From: Bremia lactucae
Lineage: Eukaryota > Oomycota > Peronosporomycetes > Peronosporales > Peronosporaceae
Direction of reading: 5' to 3'
NCBI RefSeq assembly: GCF_004359215.1
Contig: NW_027152195.1
Span: 378,282 to 442,281 of the forward strand
DNA length: 64,000 nt
The notes beneath the pieces are model-generated. The model was not told the origin of the DNA. It saw nothing but the letters and a program-made list of their open reading frames with translations, and searched no databases. Of this stretch, positions 31,020-42,520 are shown piece after piece. The position numbers and the translations under genes are program-made. Positions within the stretch are counted from its first letter, which is position 1. Each line of letters opens with the position of its first letter.

Positions 31020-31382
31020 ATGAGTGAGCAAGTAGGTAACCAGAACATGTACCGCTGGTTAGAGGCGCGCGGTAACGTACAAAAAGTGATGTTTCGGCAA
31101 ACAGTGATTCGTGCAATGCAAAAGCGCGGGCTTGAGGGCGGGGCTACAAACGATCACCAGGATAGAAATCTCGTTCGAATAACGCTTTACGGAAATCCGA
31201 ATCGCATGGAAGAGCTAGTAGCTGCACTGCGCGAGGGCAAACCTATAAATGATTGGGGCGCCTCTGTCGCTAGCATTGAAGATGTGAAAAGAGAAGATGG
31301 CATGGCGCTTGATGCTCACCAAGTGACGACGACTACCGTTGACAATCGTCGCTGGAACCCTAACGTCGCAATGTACCTCTAG
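31020..31382 (+). CDS. Acylphosphatase-like protein
   Basis: 120 residues. Acylphosphatases are small enzymes that hydrolyse acyl phosphates. The active-site loop is visible as GNVQKVMFRQ (family G-x-V-Q-G-V-x-F-R) with Arg26, and Asn44 in GGATNDHQD lies 18 residues later, the same spacing as the catalytic Arg and Asn of the human enzymes. LVRITLYGNPNRMEELVAAL follows, as in the fold. The loop has Lys22 where Gly is usual, and the C-terminus is about 20 residues longer than in small acylphosphatases. Start at ATG 31020; an upstream ATG (30981) is less likely because an AG-ending tract lies between. Convergent with EMC7, 99 bp apart. Confidence 0.8.
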   Translation: MSEQVGNQNMYRWLEARGNVQKVMFRQTVIRAMQKRGLEGGATNDHQDRNLVRITLYGNPNRMEELVAALREGKPINDWGASVASIEDVKREDGMALDAHQVTTTTVDNRRWNPNVAMYL

Positions 31383-31481
31383 ACCTCTAGACCAATTGAT
31401 GCACTACAAAACTGCAAAAGTATAAAGCGCGTACTACTTTTGCCTTAAACGCGATACTACGACATTAATAAAAGCCGTTGC

Positions 31482-32147
31482 TTAGTCATCGTCGCTGTCT
31501 TCGGCATTGCCCTGGCCACCGCCAAGCATTCCAGCCAGTAGTGACGATGGATCGGCGGATCCCATTTCTGCTTGAGCTTTTTTCATTTCCTCCGGATCTA
31601 CAGGTCAATTAACCAACAACACGCCGATTAAAACGTACTTAGTTGCACAATCGTTATCCGACTACTCACCCATTCCCTCCGATAGTTTGGGCAGTATATA
31701 TAGCAGACCGATTGGAACGATGATCGTTAGGAAAGACGGGTTCATTATCAGGCTAAGCAAATTAAACTTTTCGCGCTGCTCAAAGTAGTCGAGCTGCTTG
31801 ACCGGCTCCACGACAAGAGGATAGGAGGCGTGCATCTTGGGGGCGCCCATATACTTGTATTCGAGCGCGCGGGTGAGGCCGTCAACTCCGATGTCAACTT
31901 TATACTGGCTGAAGAGGAAATGCGTCGATGGAATGTCCACCACGTAACGACCTGGTGCTAGATCGCGAAAGACGAACAAACCGTCTGCGCGCACGAAAGT
32001 CGTGTGCTCTCCACCATTTAGCTGCACTTTAAGAGGACCAATCTTCTTCGATACTGATTCCTGCAGATAAACAGTTCCACTGATTTCAAAGGCCTGAACA
32101 CCCGTTATCAGCAGTAGGGGGACCCATAGAGACAACAGCAGTGACAT
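31482..32147 (-). CDS. EMC7: ER membrane protein complex subunit 7
   Basis: Two exons, 32147-31670 and 31597-31482, with a 72-bp intron (GTGAGT...TGTAG, phase 1); 197 residues (human 242). The EMC inserts some tail-anchored and multi-pass proteins into the ER membrane; EMC7 is a lumenal beta-sandwich subunit with one membrane helix. Seen: signal peptide SLLLSLWVPLLLITGVQA; FEISGTVYLQ; TTFVRADGLFVFRDLAPGRY; YKYMGAPKMHASYPLVVEP; the membrane helix FLTIIVPIGLLYILPKL; and across the splice SEGMDPEEMKKAQAEMGSAD with an acidic end. The start is the Met before the signal peptide; the longer open frame is ignored. Confidence 0.92.
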
Positions 32148-32439
32148 ATTTCTTTTTGAAATGAATTTAGATAAATTTCGTATAAATTGCCACTTAACGC
32201 CGATAGTTTTTCTGACCAATTAGATGGTTCAGATGAAACTGCAAAAAAGCAGCAACAAAATTGCAGCAAATGGAGAACGAAACACAATAATTATGAATAT
32301 TGTCCGACTTGTTGCATCCATGCTGAGGGCACTAGGCCTATGGTATCCTCGATTTTGCACCTACCAAAACCATCGTCTTCGTCAGCTAGTAGTGGTGTAG
32401 GAGCATGCTAAACAAGAACACCGTAGCATTCCTATAGAA

Positions 32440-32592
32440 TTAATTCATGGCGCGACATCTGACACGAAATTCAACGCCGGTCCACGTGATCGCTGGTGCA
32501 GCCATATCTTTTTCATTCTTCTCCAGCCCAACAAATTGATCACCGACCTTTACGAAAACAAATAAGCGGTTAGTTGGACAGATAAACGGCAA
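32440..32592 (-). CDS. Possible terminal exon of an unrecognised gene
   Basis: The minus-strand frame ends KVGDQFVGLEKNEKDMAAPA, then ITWTGVEFRVRCRAMN and TAA at 32440. It is open back to a stop at 32594. Either CTAG at 32593-32596 or GTAAAG at about 32551 could be the acceptor. Just upstream, another frame reads GMPVEAQLKTKTNFLLILHV, which could be the preceding exon. The composition looks like a real folded protein but I cannot name it. The gene would extend to about 33.0 kb, where the minus frame LDYYPLPEETTREV follows a possible acceptor. Confidence 0.35.
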   Translation of the reverse strand: MPFICPTNRLFVFVKVGDQFVGLEKNEKDMAAPAITWTGVEFRVRCRAMN

Positions 32593-33290
32593 CTAGGTCT
32601 TGCTTGAACCAGGGCACGTGAAGAATGAGTAAAAAATTGGTTTTGGTTTTCAGTTGCGCCTCTACTGGCATTCCCATCATCAAGAATTTCTATGCAGCTC
32701 TTCTAGCAAAATTGCCAAGTTGATTGCCGGGTAAGACCCGGTCACGTCTGTAATTCTGTATGAATTCTGTATTTTTTAGAACTATATTGAAGAAATGGTT
32801 ACGCAATGCTAAGTGCTGTCCCTTAGACATGCCTGCTACGTATCTAGCAATCGAGTATATGCTTAGGACAAGTAAGTTTTGTGTTGCACGCTTCCTTCGT
32901 GCTTTAATGCTGTGTACGCCGTCAAATATCCATTCACCTAGTAAAAGGTAACAACCCACCTCCCTAGTAGTTTCTTCGGGCAATGGATAGTAATCCAACT
33001 CAAAAAATTACGCTAAACGTACAAAACTTCATATCATCCCTTACAATGACATATCCCGCAACTATGTTGATGTAAACACCTTTGCTTTTTTGTATGGTTC
33101 AAGCTTTTGCGAAGTGTGAAAAGCCACAGTATGTGAGAGGGATACGAAGCGTATTAGATGTGCAGCAGCGCGTCTGGGTTCGTGACTGGAAGGAAGACGA
33201 TTAAATAGGAGTATAACTTTTTCGAGTGTATGCTCCTCTAACGAGTTAAATCGCATGAGGTAAAGTCGGAGCGGTGGCTATTCTCCCTAC
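32593..33290. other. Edge of the gene island, unresolved
   Basis: Minus-strand open frames at 32690-32998 (102 codons) and 33062-33256 (64 codons, basic start SLEEHTLEKVILLFNRLPSS) may be exons of the gene ending at 32440. Neither was recognised. Transposon sequence starts at about 33291. Confidence 0.3.
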
Positions 33291-33559
33291 TATAAAGGTA
33301 GCAATGCGTTTCCGCAGGAGTTGATAGAAGTAAAAGTAGAAATAATTGTAGTTAGCTTTAACCTCCTACAACTAACTAACATGCATGGGAAATAGCACAA
33401 CCGATCCATTGTCGCCTATTCCAGCTCATCTTATTGCTCACGATTTGCTGCCCTTCCTTGTTGCTCTATTTATGACTTGCCTTTTAAGTGCGGCCGCTCT
33501 CGACCTTATCTCACCTGTTATAAAACCAGTACATTCTAACACTCGTCATTGCCTGTACC

Positions 33560-35110
33560 TTGCATGGCCTTCAAGTCGAATTTACACGCAGTTCGCGATC
33601 TTGGCGCAGGGAGGCCCTCGTCAGCAAATCTGCAATCATCTGACCAGGCTTCACGAAGCATGGTTGCACAATCTTGGCGCTAGTAATAAGGCAGATAAAT
33701 TTAAATTATGCTTGGGACTTTGCCGGACACTTTTTGCTTTCCAGTTTCTTGATTGCCGCTTACTTGTCAATTTCATTTGCTTGAGCTTGGTAATCCCCAT
33801 GTCCAGTTTTTGGAGCAGCTTTCGTGATCCCAATAGCTCACGACCAGCCTGCGAAGCCGCGCTAAATTCAGCTTCCATCTTACTCAGCGATTCACCAATC
33901 TGTTTTCTTGCACGACCATGTTCTTACAGCGCCGTCCATTTTAACAACACAACTTGACACAGATTTGTGATTCGATTTGTCAGCCGCGACATTGGCGTGA
34001 CTGCAGCTATTAATATCGATTTCATCTGTTGATTTGCCGACACCGCCTATCCGCAACTTTAACATCGGTATTATTCACGTATCTTAAAATGCGCTTGTCC
34101 ATCTTCAAGTCGTTCAAAGTCGGATAGTAGGCAACTGAGAAAATGGGGAGCTACGAGGGGAAAGAAGGATACTGTTTATCAACTTGTATAACTACCAGTC
34201 TTTCCATCTTTCCGATATCTTTTCTACTCCTATTTTGCTTATGCAATCGTGCTGCCACATTAGTAAGTCAACTCCACCTTTTACAAAGCGCACGAACAGT
34301 CGCCCAGATGGTCAATTTCAATACTACTGGATTCTTGGACTTCCTGGCCCCGTGTCTGCTCTGGCGTTTTAGCGCTTTGGTCCACCTCGCAAGTTTAAGT
34401 TATACCAAGAACTTGCGCATTTTCATCATCTTCGTCGCATTCAGTACCTTGTTCAGTACATCTGGTAACATCAATTCCTAGCGAACAAATTTCGGCTGAA
34501 GCATTTCGCGCCGAGAGCATTCACATAGAAACTTCAATATGCTTTGCTTTTGCCGACGACGCTTCGCCTTCAACTTGTTTTACCGCCACTTAATTATCCA
34601 CGTACATTGACATCAACAATTAGAATGATACGCCATACTCGTTTAGCATCTCTCGAATTCCCAGCAGCTCACGAGAAACTTTAGATGCAGCCACAAACTT
34701 CGCTGCCATTGTCAATAACGACACTCCGCCCTGTTTTTCTGCAAATCCAACTCACAAGCATCCCATTTAAAAGAATAACACCTCCATTGAAAGACTTTCA
34801 ATCATGCTTATCCGCGGCAAAATCTGCATTGCTGAACGAGGTGAGTTCATATAAATTCGACTCTTTCACCATGTTTTTCGTTGCTGGTTTGAGCGTCATC
34901 ATTTATTTTTATTTGGAAATCCCTCTTTTTGCCCATTTCCAATCGTTCATTCGCGGCTTGTGCGTCTGTCTGGTCGCCTTGTGTACCGCAAATGCGAAGT
35001 TTGGTCGTGTGCAACGATCGGTCCACAGCGGCGTACCAACCAGTGCCTGATTTTTTTAATTGAATGTTCGCCTCTTTCTCAAGCAACAGCAGCTCCTCGT
35101 CCAGCAATTG
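33560..35110 (-). pseudogene. RNase H region of copia C2
   Basis: MEAEFSAASQAGRELLGSRK and LLQKLDMGITKLKQMKL (33651-33878) form the conserved RNase H end of copia pol. ELLLLEKEANIQLKKSGTG (34847-35107) is the earlier connection region. Plus-strand open frames here (33385-33957, 34143-34481, 34685-35050) are shadows. Confidence 0.7.
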
Positions 35111-35205
35111 CGTCTTGTGGCAATCATTCGTTATTGGTACACGCGTCGTATTCGCCTTGTTTAGTGCGGAGTCGCGCAGTAAATCGTCAATTACTTCTTC
35201 TTTAC

Positions 35206-36740
35206 CTAATTTGTAGCCAAATTCTTCTCCAAAAATAATTTGTATGTCTTGAAATTTACTAGCATGACCAAGATTCGATATCGAAATGCCTGCATACTCA
35301 CAAAAAACTGTTCAACCGCCTCCGCATTAGTTCTCGTCACAGAAAGGTCGTCAACGTAGACGCCTACCACCACCACGTCACTAACATTGCATATGTAATA
35401 CACGCACATGTCTGTAATACATTGAATAAAATCGACATTATGTATGATATTGCTTTCCACAAATTTTAAAACAATAGAATGATTTTCAATTTTTTGGACA
35501 TATGAGGTTCCATCTACAACTGTTGCAATGTTACTTGCTTCTTCATCATGTTTGTACGGAAAATATCAGGCTGCATTCCGGGTACCGAAAAATACAAAAG
35601 AACTTAGAGTGAAGCAGTCAGCTTTATAATCGTCCCGTTAAATCCATACAAGCTTTTTTTTTGCAGCGGAAGAACGGCATTTTGTGGGCTCTGCACACGG
35701 AACGAACGCAATATTTCTTCGCCAATCTCCTTCGACCGGGACGCTAAGATATATGTCCAAATGCTCTCTTTATCAGCTTTTATGTAAGTATTCAGGATAT
35801 CACCATGTTTGACGGTTACGCCCCATGTAACAGCCAAATCTTAAATCACTTTCATGCATCATTAATACAAGTCGCGCAGTTTCAACGACGACGCTATGAC
35901 TAGCAGACTCGTCCAACTTATCGAGAGCAAATTCTATGTCGTTCACAGTCCACGTTAACGACGAAGCAACAATCAATCTCGACAGTTGTTCGGGAAAATA
36001 TTTGCCATAGTGCATCAACACTTCCTCGTAAATTTGGGATCTACGGCGCTTTTATCTGAAAATGTTGTGGAGCACAAATGGCTGCAAGTGATCGAAAAGG
36101 TAGAAATACAAATGCCTCGACATACTTTCCAGTCGCTTGAATCACTTCAGATCGTAACCATCTCCATAATCGCGGCAAATGTCATCAAATAGTCAACGCC
36201 AGATACCTTACGTTGCCACAAGCGACAAGACGTGCTTTTAGGCGTAACGTTGATCATTTTCATCGTTTTTTGCTCTAATACGGACTTGCTGCGAAGAATT
36301 TTGCATCCTTGGGCCGAGGAATTATTGTCTAAACATCATTGCTCTCGCGGGCCGTCAACATTGAATCGATCTAACCGTCGCGCCTTGAGCTATTCATGGC
36401 CTGGTTATAGCTCTTTGGGTCCGGCTCATAGACGTGATTCACCACGTCAGACATCGTCTGCTTCTGTTTTTCAGCACCGTCAAATTGTTTCGTCACAGAT
36501 TGCGTGATATGTCTTGGTTCTCGACCAAGCTTTTTTTGGTTTGATATTAACACGCGGTGCCTTGTCAACTACTTTGTTTGGTAGATTCGCTTTGTTCCAA
36601 GCAATAACTGCATCCTCTTCGAAATTGATTAAGAGATCTCGCTCGTCGGTTCCTTCTGACTGGATACATTCATCGCGTTCGCTTTCTGCCATATGACTTT
36701 GTAGCAGCTGATCATGTTCTTTCGTGAGTGTCCCCATGTT
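35206..36740 (-). pseudogene. Reverse transcriptase of copia C2
   Basis: The RT entry region NHVYEPDPKSYNQAMNSSRR (36371-36568) is followed by DIEFALDKLDESASH, then TWGVTVKHGDILNTYIKADK (35604-35837, motif with the catalytic Asp of GDI). QKKSLYGFNG stands where copia has LYGLKQ. At 35206-35460, MCVYYICNVSDVVVVGVYVD with the following DDLSVTRTNAEAVEQFF gives the YVDD active site. Spread over at least four frames. Confidence 0.8.
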
Positions 36741-36792
36741 CGCGACGTGCTGATGTCACGACAACTGCGTTCTCATTTCGAAGGTATACTTT

Positions 36793-37700
36793 CTATTCTT
36801 TCATCACGTCACTTTTCCCTAAAATCGTACCCACTTGGGCTCGATGCTGCAACGAATTCTTGAGCGGATTGCGATACACAATGCACTGCGATCTAAGCAC
36901 ACCAATTTCACTTAAATCCGTTACTGGACCTGTCAAAATTTCGATCGGTGAGGCTCTCCTTGTATATTGACCTGGTTGGGCTACGGTTGAGGATGTATGC
37001 ACAATACTCTACAGCATCTACCCAGTGACATAGTGGTAAATTGCTAGCAAACACAATATATCGTGCTATGTTCAGAATGGTACGATGCATCCGCCCAGCC
37101 CAGCCTTGCCATAATACGTTTGATTACGCGCCTCGCTATCTTGACGTGTTGCTTGCAGAATAGATCCGCATTCATGTATTCACCTCTGCCGTCTGTACGC
37201 AACGTGATAGGCAATTAAATCGTTTCTCGATGAAAATTAAAAATTCCTTGAGCATCTTCGTCACTTGGTCATTCATTTGGGCAAGAAAAACTGGACAGCA
37301 ATCCGATTTTAAATCAATAAATTTGACCAGGTACCGTTTGCCAAGCCGCTTTTTCTTGTTCGGCGGTCCTTTTAAATCGCTGCATATGACACCGCCCACC
37401 CTATAACTGGCGCGTTTAAATCGGAGTCATTCTTGGACTGCACATTTCTGTCGGCTTTCTGCTTTCCTTGCGCGCACGTCACGCAACTGACCTTACATAG
37501 AGCGTCAGTTTTATACCCGACGCTTGGTCCTGTGTCATGCGCTTGAAGGTGTTGTAACCCAAATAACCAAATCGCAAATGATAGTGCTCCAACGAGCCTA
37601 CATGGGCGTCTACTTCGGGTAATCTTACACTATTATCTTGAATGCTGACTAGCAACATGCTAACAGGGTCAGCGTACTTAGAAACCACATGCACCGCAAG
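36793..37700 (-). pseudogene. Integrase of copia C2
   Basis: GAG-pre module DAHVGSLEHYHLRFGYLGYN (37479-37694), core MGGVICSDLKGPPNKKK and KFIDLKSDCCPVFLAQMND (37172-37399), then MHRTILNIARYIVFASNLP and HWVDAVEYCAYILNRSPT (36908-37090). Frameshifted between blocks. Confidence 0.75.
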
Positions 37701-37735
37701 GACATGCTAGGACATTGCCATTACTACGTCAATTA

Positions 37736-39279
37736 CTACTTTCCAGTCGCGCGACAAACACTTACACGCCGTTCCATTGTAGTTAAGCGCGTACCCCTTT
37801 TTCTCGAGTATACACGCGAAAAAGTGTTATGAGCGAGAGATGCGGCCTCTTGTTCTGCTTTTCTCCCGCTGCCACGGTCAAACGCACATCTCATCTTAGT
37901 CACTTCAAGCACATCTTCGTCGCACGCGCCCGCTCTCGCAGCCTGTTGCATCTTCAAGGAGGCTTTCATCACTTACCAAGTGACGACTGGACCCACTATC
38001 GAGAATCCACATGTCTCGATGATTTTGATCAATATCCCGCACAGCAAGTGTATTTTCTTATACCCGCTCTCTTTTTGCTCCTAATACTTTTGTTTCTGCA
38101 AAACAGCGCTATAGGTCAATCTTCTGACACGAGTAACACTTTTGAGTATCTGCTCACGGCTTGTGATCGCTGACGCTTGCCACGACTCTACCAACCACAT
38201 CTCCGCTTCTCTTTTTTCCACAGACTGAACGAAACAAGACAATTCGTTGGCCTGGCGTAAGTAATCCGTACGCGTGTGATCATACTTAGCCATCATAACA
38301 GTTCGCAGCTCGCTTGAGGCATACTGCACCACGTTAATCCGTACAAGTAATTTAGCACCGCACTTACAGCACCAAATACAAGTTCTTATCTGGCCATGAC
38401 CTTTTTGGATCATTTTTACTTGTCATCAACTTCAATGATTGCGCTGGTATTATCATTGTCTGAACTTCTGGTGTCGTCTCTTCATGACGTGCACAAGCGT
38501 AGAATTCTCAAGCCACCACCTCTCAAGCTGTCTGACAAAGCACCGTTCGGCTGTTCCACTAAGATAGTGTCCAACAAATCTGCTTTAATCTCCTACCTCC
38601 ACTGAAAACCAAATGCGAGTTGTGACAGGTTGCTTGTCGAAGGAACTCCCCCCCCCCAGTCTAAAATTCTAGACTTAAGCCCGGTAAAGCTCTTTCCCAT
38701 CGAAAACACGTATACTAAGTTTCCACTGCCGTGTGTCCAGTACACGAATTAGACACTGACCATATTGGGGGGGGGGCTGATGAACTTGTTGCTGCTGATG
38801 ATGCTTGAAATCTTTTGAGGCTGCAGCAGCGGAGTTTGTGGTGGCACTGGATCAATAAGTGCGCCGTTCTACACGCGGCTCTCTTTCCACGTTGTAGTGA
38901 GGTTGTCTAAAGTACGGCAGTGCCGGACTTTCCTAGACTCCCACGCCTTGGTGGCGTGTGATAGAGCGCATCCACTTTCATTCGTGCCGCATCAAAAATT
39001 CGACCGAGAGCACTACCAAAGATGCCAGTTTTAATGGCGCCTTGCATTTGCTCTTCTTCATCCCGCTAAAATTTCAGAGACTTCCAGCCTCCCCAGACGG
39101 TCTTGGAGACCATCAAGTGCGGCGATATCTTCTCATTCACATTGTTTTTTGCTCGTATCCTGAGCTACAGCGGCGATTTCCATGCGCGTTTGAGATGTGA
39201 CAATTGTCTCGTAGACGACACCCTGTGGTGGCGGCTGCATGCCGTCATCACTTTCCGTATCCGGAACTATTGGGCTCAT
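37736..39279 (-). pseudogene. Gag and protease region of copia C2
   Basis: Gag begins MSPIVPDTESDDGMQPP at 39279. RGTAERCF-like and RQLERWWLENSTLVHVMKR blocks lie at 38430-38560, and VVQYASSELRTVMMAKYDH and TRTDYLRQANEL at 38200-38340, close to C1 gag. The zinc knuckle is not clearly kept. 38640-38780 holds a run of ten C and a run of ten G about 110 bp apart. Confidence 0.65.
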
Positions 39280-39599
39280 TACCTATTAGACAACAGAGAG
39301 AAAGGGGCAAAGCTATGAGGAAAAAGTTTGATACTATTAATTATTTAATTATTACAAATCTTTGGGTCTTTCCAATATTTTTTAATTCATATTTCTCTTA
39401 TGCAATCGTGCTGGTATAATATACTGAAGTAAAATCACTACCAACCGCACTCATCATCCATATAAAACTGACACATCAGTAAGTCGACGCCACCTCTCAC
39501 AAATCGCACGAAGAGTCGCCCACGTGGTCAATTCCAACAGGTTGTGTGTATGACGAGTTGCTCTGTGCACCGCAAAGCATATGTTCGGTCTTGTACAGC

Positions 39600-40742
39600 G
39601 CGCAATCCGAAGTTAACCACTCACCAGAGACAGAAACATCCTTACCCTCGCATTGCCATTTGCCGCCGTTACAGGGAGGTTGTCTGGTTCTTGGTCATTA
39701 TTTATAAAAAATATTATGACTGTTTCTTAGGTAGTTCTTATCCATTTGAGCTACCACCCCTCTTCGCTATCCTCTATCCATATTCAGCAGTAAAGCGATA
39801 GACACTTCTTGGTCTAACCCATAGTTCACCTTTTCATTCTGATAAATGCGAAGACCAAAAGCTTACTTACTTTCCCATAGCTTGTTCTCCAATAATGCCA
39901 TCTCGCCAAAAACCTTGTCCACTGCAACCTTTGATTAACGCGTACCGAGAAAAACACCCACGCGAACTCCAACTACTATGACCTCGTGTTTTTTTCTCTC
40001 TTAAAGTACAAAAACATGTATGTTGTGCCTGCATAAAATGGCGTCCCACAATTTCGAGGGCGGTAATTTGCTCCAGCCTTTACTGCCCTCGTAATTGTTG
40101 GACGCCATTTTATGCAGGCACAACATACATGTTTTTGTAAGTGAACCAGCCTTTTTTTTAACCATACGAAGATTTCTTTGATGGTAGTGCTAGCAGACTC
40201 GAGCTTTTCACACGGTGTTTTTCCAACTTGAACTTTTTGAATTCATTTTATTGAGTAATCTACATAAATGCTTTCTTTGTCCTCCTTGACATATATCTGC
40301 ATGGCGAGCCGGTCCGTTTCATCGTCGTGACATAACCAGTGCCACTTTGACTGTACTAAACTGACTGCACAAAACGTCGGGGTGTAGTCGATCCAAAATA
40401 GTTGCTCGTTACCGCATTCGACGAGTCGAGCTTTGTATCTCCCGAACGTTACATTTGCGTCTGTCTTCGCCTAGAAAACTTAGTTGCTGTACAAATTATG
40501 CGATGAATTATTCAATTATTCAATTAAATAATTAATTGATTAAAAATAATTAGGTGGCTCCAATATTTACCACATACGCTCACTTCCAAAGCCTTTAAAT
40601 TCTCAGACATTGCTGCCACCCATATGTTTTTCATTTGAGTTTTCATCGCTTCACCTAAATTGCTTGAATTAGGATCACTTGTCACACTGACAACTCCTTG
40701 ACGTTCTTCAGATGTTACAACATCATGGTCTTGATTTTGCAC
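39600..40742 (-). pseudogene. Reverse transcriptase of copia E
   Basis: RT entry NIWVAAMSENLKALEV (40524-40742), then FGRYKARLVECGNEQLFWID and YTPTFCAV (about 40390-40470), and MQIYVKEDKESIYV (about 40250-40320). LKKRLVHLQ precedes the hairpin. After it, VGVRVGVFLGTR and FGEMALLENKLW appear where copia has VGVYVDDLL. The YVDD catalytic Asp pair is replaced. Many frameshifts. Confidence 0.7.
40007..40139. repeat. Hairpin element, 59-bp stem and 15-nt loop
   Basis: Left arm 40007-40065 and right arm 40081-40139 are inverted repeats with 3 mismatches in 59. The ends are TACAAAAACATG and its complement; the loop is ATTTGCTCCAGCCTT. It interrupts copia reverse transcriptase. It could be a tiny foldback transposon or a small-RNA hairpin. 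No clear flanking duplication and no second copy noticed in the window. Confidence 0.8.
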
Positions 40743-40969
40743 CTCCGCCGAGTCAAATGTTGGTCACGCGTCCATCGAGACGACCATCCACCTTATCTGT
40801 TCGGAGGCGCCAGGGATGCGAAGTTTGCCAACGGGTTAAACCCTCGGCGCATGCTGCTGCGACACTGCTCAGCCTTCCCGTACCCACAAATGTCGACTGT
40901 TAGCCATGACGACGATAACGCTCACGATTCACGTCCCCGCATAATCGCTGCTGAAACTTGGAGATAAAG

Positions 40970-41800
40970 TTATGAACGTGCGACATGAAAACGATGTGGA
41001 ACGATATGGCGTGCTCCTCCTTATAACCAATTCCCATATAGAACCTATAAAAATCACTTTTTTACTTGTTGTATAACATTATCACATTTCGGACTTGCTG
41101 GGTGACCAACACGCTTCGAAAATTTCTATCAAATTTTATATTCCTTCGTTTCGTCACAATTCCGACGACGATAGCACTCAAGACAGGTGTCTATTTTGTG
41201 AGCATCTCAATTGGGGACACATGCCCCATGTTTGCCTTAGGAAGGCTTCCTTTAAGTATGTACGCAGCATATTCAGCTGCATCACACCAAAAACTTAAAG
41301 GTAAACCGCTTCAAACACCATGCTTCGCACCATGTTCATGATGGTGAGGTGCACCCACTCAGCCTCCGTTGCTGGCCTTGTTATTTGTTCCGCTCATTTG
41401 ACGCAAGGTACCAGCTGCCTTACAGAAAACGTCCAGAGTTTGTACACTCCACCTCCATCAGCGCGTACCACGTGAGTTCGGCAATAATTTGTCGCTCGAT
41501 TTTTTTTATCTCTGAGCAAATACGTCCTTTGTTTTTGCCAGGACGCACATTGCAATAGTTAGATTTGTGGTCGATAAAATTTACCAAAGAACGGTATCAA
41601 GACAATCGGATGTTCAGTGTGGCACTTTGGCGAAATTGTGCCTCATTGATGTTACGATACATTGTCAAAATGACCCGATACCCTGCTTCTGTTCTTAAAC
41701 TCACGAATACAAAGCGAAGTACCTATTCGGTCTGCGCTAAGGAAAAAAAAGAACGTGCAATCACGCAAGGACCCAAGAAATCCGCTAATTTATGGCATTA
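40970..41800 (-). pseudogene. Integrase of copia E
   Basis: SLVNFIDHKSNYCNV and GKNKGRICSEIKKIERQII (41470-41600) are the copia core near the first Asp. AEWVHLTIMNM-like and WCDAAEYAAYIL-like remnants lie at 41240-41360. SRPKANMGHVSPIEMLTKQT-like residues follow at about 41170-41240. Overlapping plus-strand frames are shadows. Confidence 0.65.
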
Positions 41801-41829
41801 GTGGAGTAATTGTTCCGACCTTTGGAGTT

Positions 41830-42198
41830 CAATCACTCTCCTTTGTTCTCAAGATTGCCATAGGAGATTATGTTCCACTCTAGGTTTGCCGCGTATTAGA
41901 CATCAAGAAGTCGAACTTTTTTTCTTTACGATCAGATCTTTGGCCTTCACCACCAGGCCGCCTTTCTTCGTATTTCGAAGTAGTTCATCTGATTCCGCTG
42001 TCCGACATTGACCGGTGAATCGACGTGGTCTTGCAACAAGCTAAAGTCGTTCACAAGATGGCGGCCAGAACCACTTTCATGGATAAAATTGTTTTGGTGG
42101 CTGCGCTTCAATCCCGATTGCAAGGCTATAGTCCTCTTGCTTAAGTACTTTCTTTCTATCGGAAGGGCATGCGACTTATAGGTGATCCGTTTGACCAC
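41830..42198 (-). pseudogene. Protease of copia E
   Basis: FIHESGSGRHLVNDFSLLQD stands in place of the copia D-S-G-x-x-x-H motif (Asp replaced by Glu), followed by QRNQMNYFEIRRKAAW and VKAKDLIVKKKKFDFL in another frame. Active-site Asp lost. Confidence 0.65.
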
Positions 42199-42520
42199 AG
42201 CGGTAGCCCTTTTTGCCCCTGGTGATCAGCTGAAATGCTTTAAAAACTATAACAATTTAGACGAATTGACTTCTCAATTTCCAAAGCGGCTAATTGAGGT
42301 CGATATACCCACTTGTGTCGAATGGCGCTGCTGGTGTGTCTTGGTCACGCGTACTGGGTGGTGTATTTGCTTTTGTCATGTTGTTTAATTCCATAGCCAT
42401 TTATCCGGGGTGTCTGCAGCGCAGGACAACCCTAGCCGGCATTGAGGGCATGAAAACGGTCCAGATCAGCTACGGCGTTGCTCAACCCGGACCTCTAAAA
42501 TTAACAAAAGCGCCAAATGT
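42199..42520. other. Unassigned
   Basis: Short open frames on both strands without recognisable motifs (for example 42294-42569 plus, with a hydrophobic segment). Probably repeat debris. Confidence 0.25.

Larger units (their letters stand above)
33291..39279 (-). mobile_element. Ty1/copia element C2, minus strand
   Basis: Near-complete but heavily mutated copia. From right to left: gag (39279), zinc-knuckle region, protease, GAG-pre, integrase, reverse transcriptase and RNase H (to about 33.6 kb), then a 3' stretch shared with 21602-21910. LTR borders were not resolved. Related to C1 at 4.3-7.1 kb. Confidence 0.75.
39420..42198 (-). mobile_element. Ty1/copia element E, minus strand
   Basis: Right to left: protease (42198-41830), integrase (41800-40970), reverse transcriptase (40742-39600). 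Gag and LTRs were not found. Same orientation as C2, lying directly upstream of it. RT is interrupted by a long hairpin (40007-40139). Confidence 0.7.

Noticed and set aside
33385..33957. Plus-strand 190-codon ORF with a hydrophobic start, considered as a secreted effector
   Set aside because: It is antisense to copia RNase H (MEAEFSAASQAGRELLG) and has no RXLR or LFLAK motif.
38646..38776. Ten-C and ten-G runs about 110 bp apart as a possible structural element
   Set aside because: They lie in decayed copia gag and simple homopolymer runs can arise by slippage; nothing else pairs between them.
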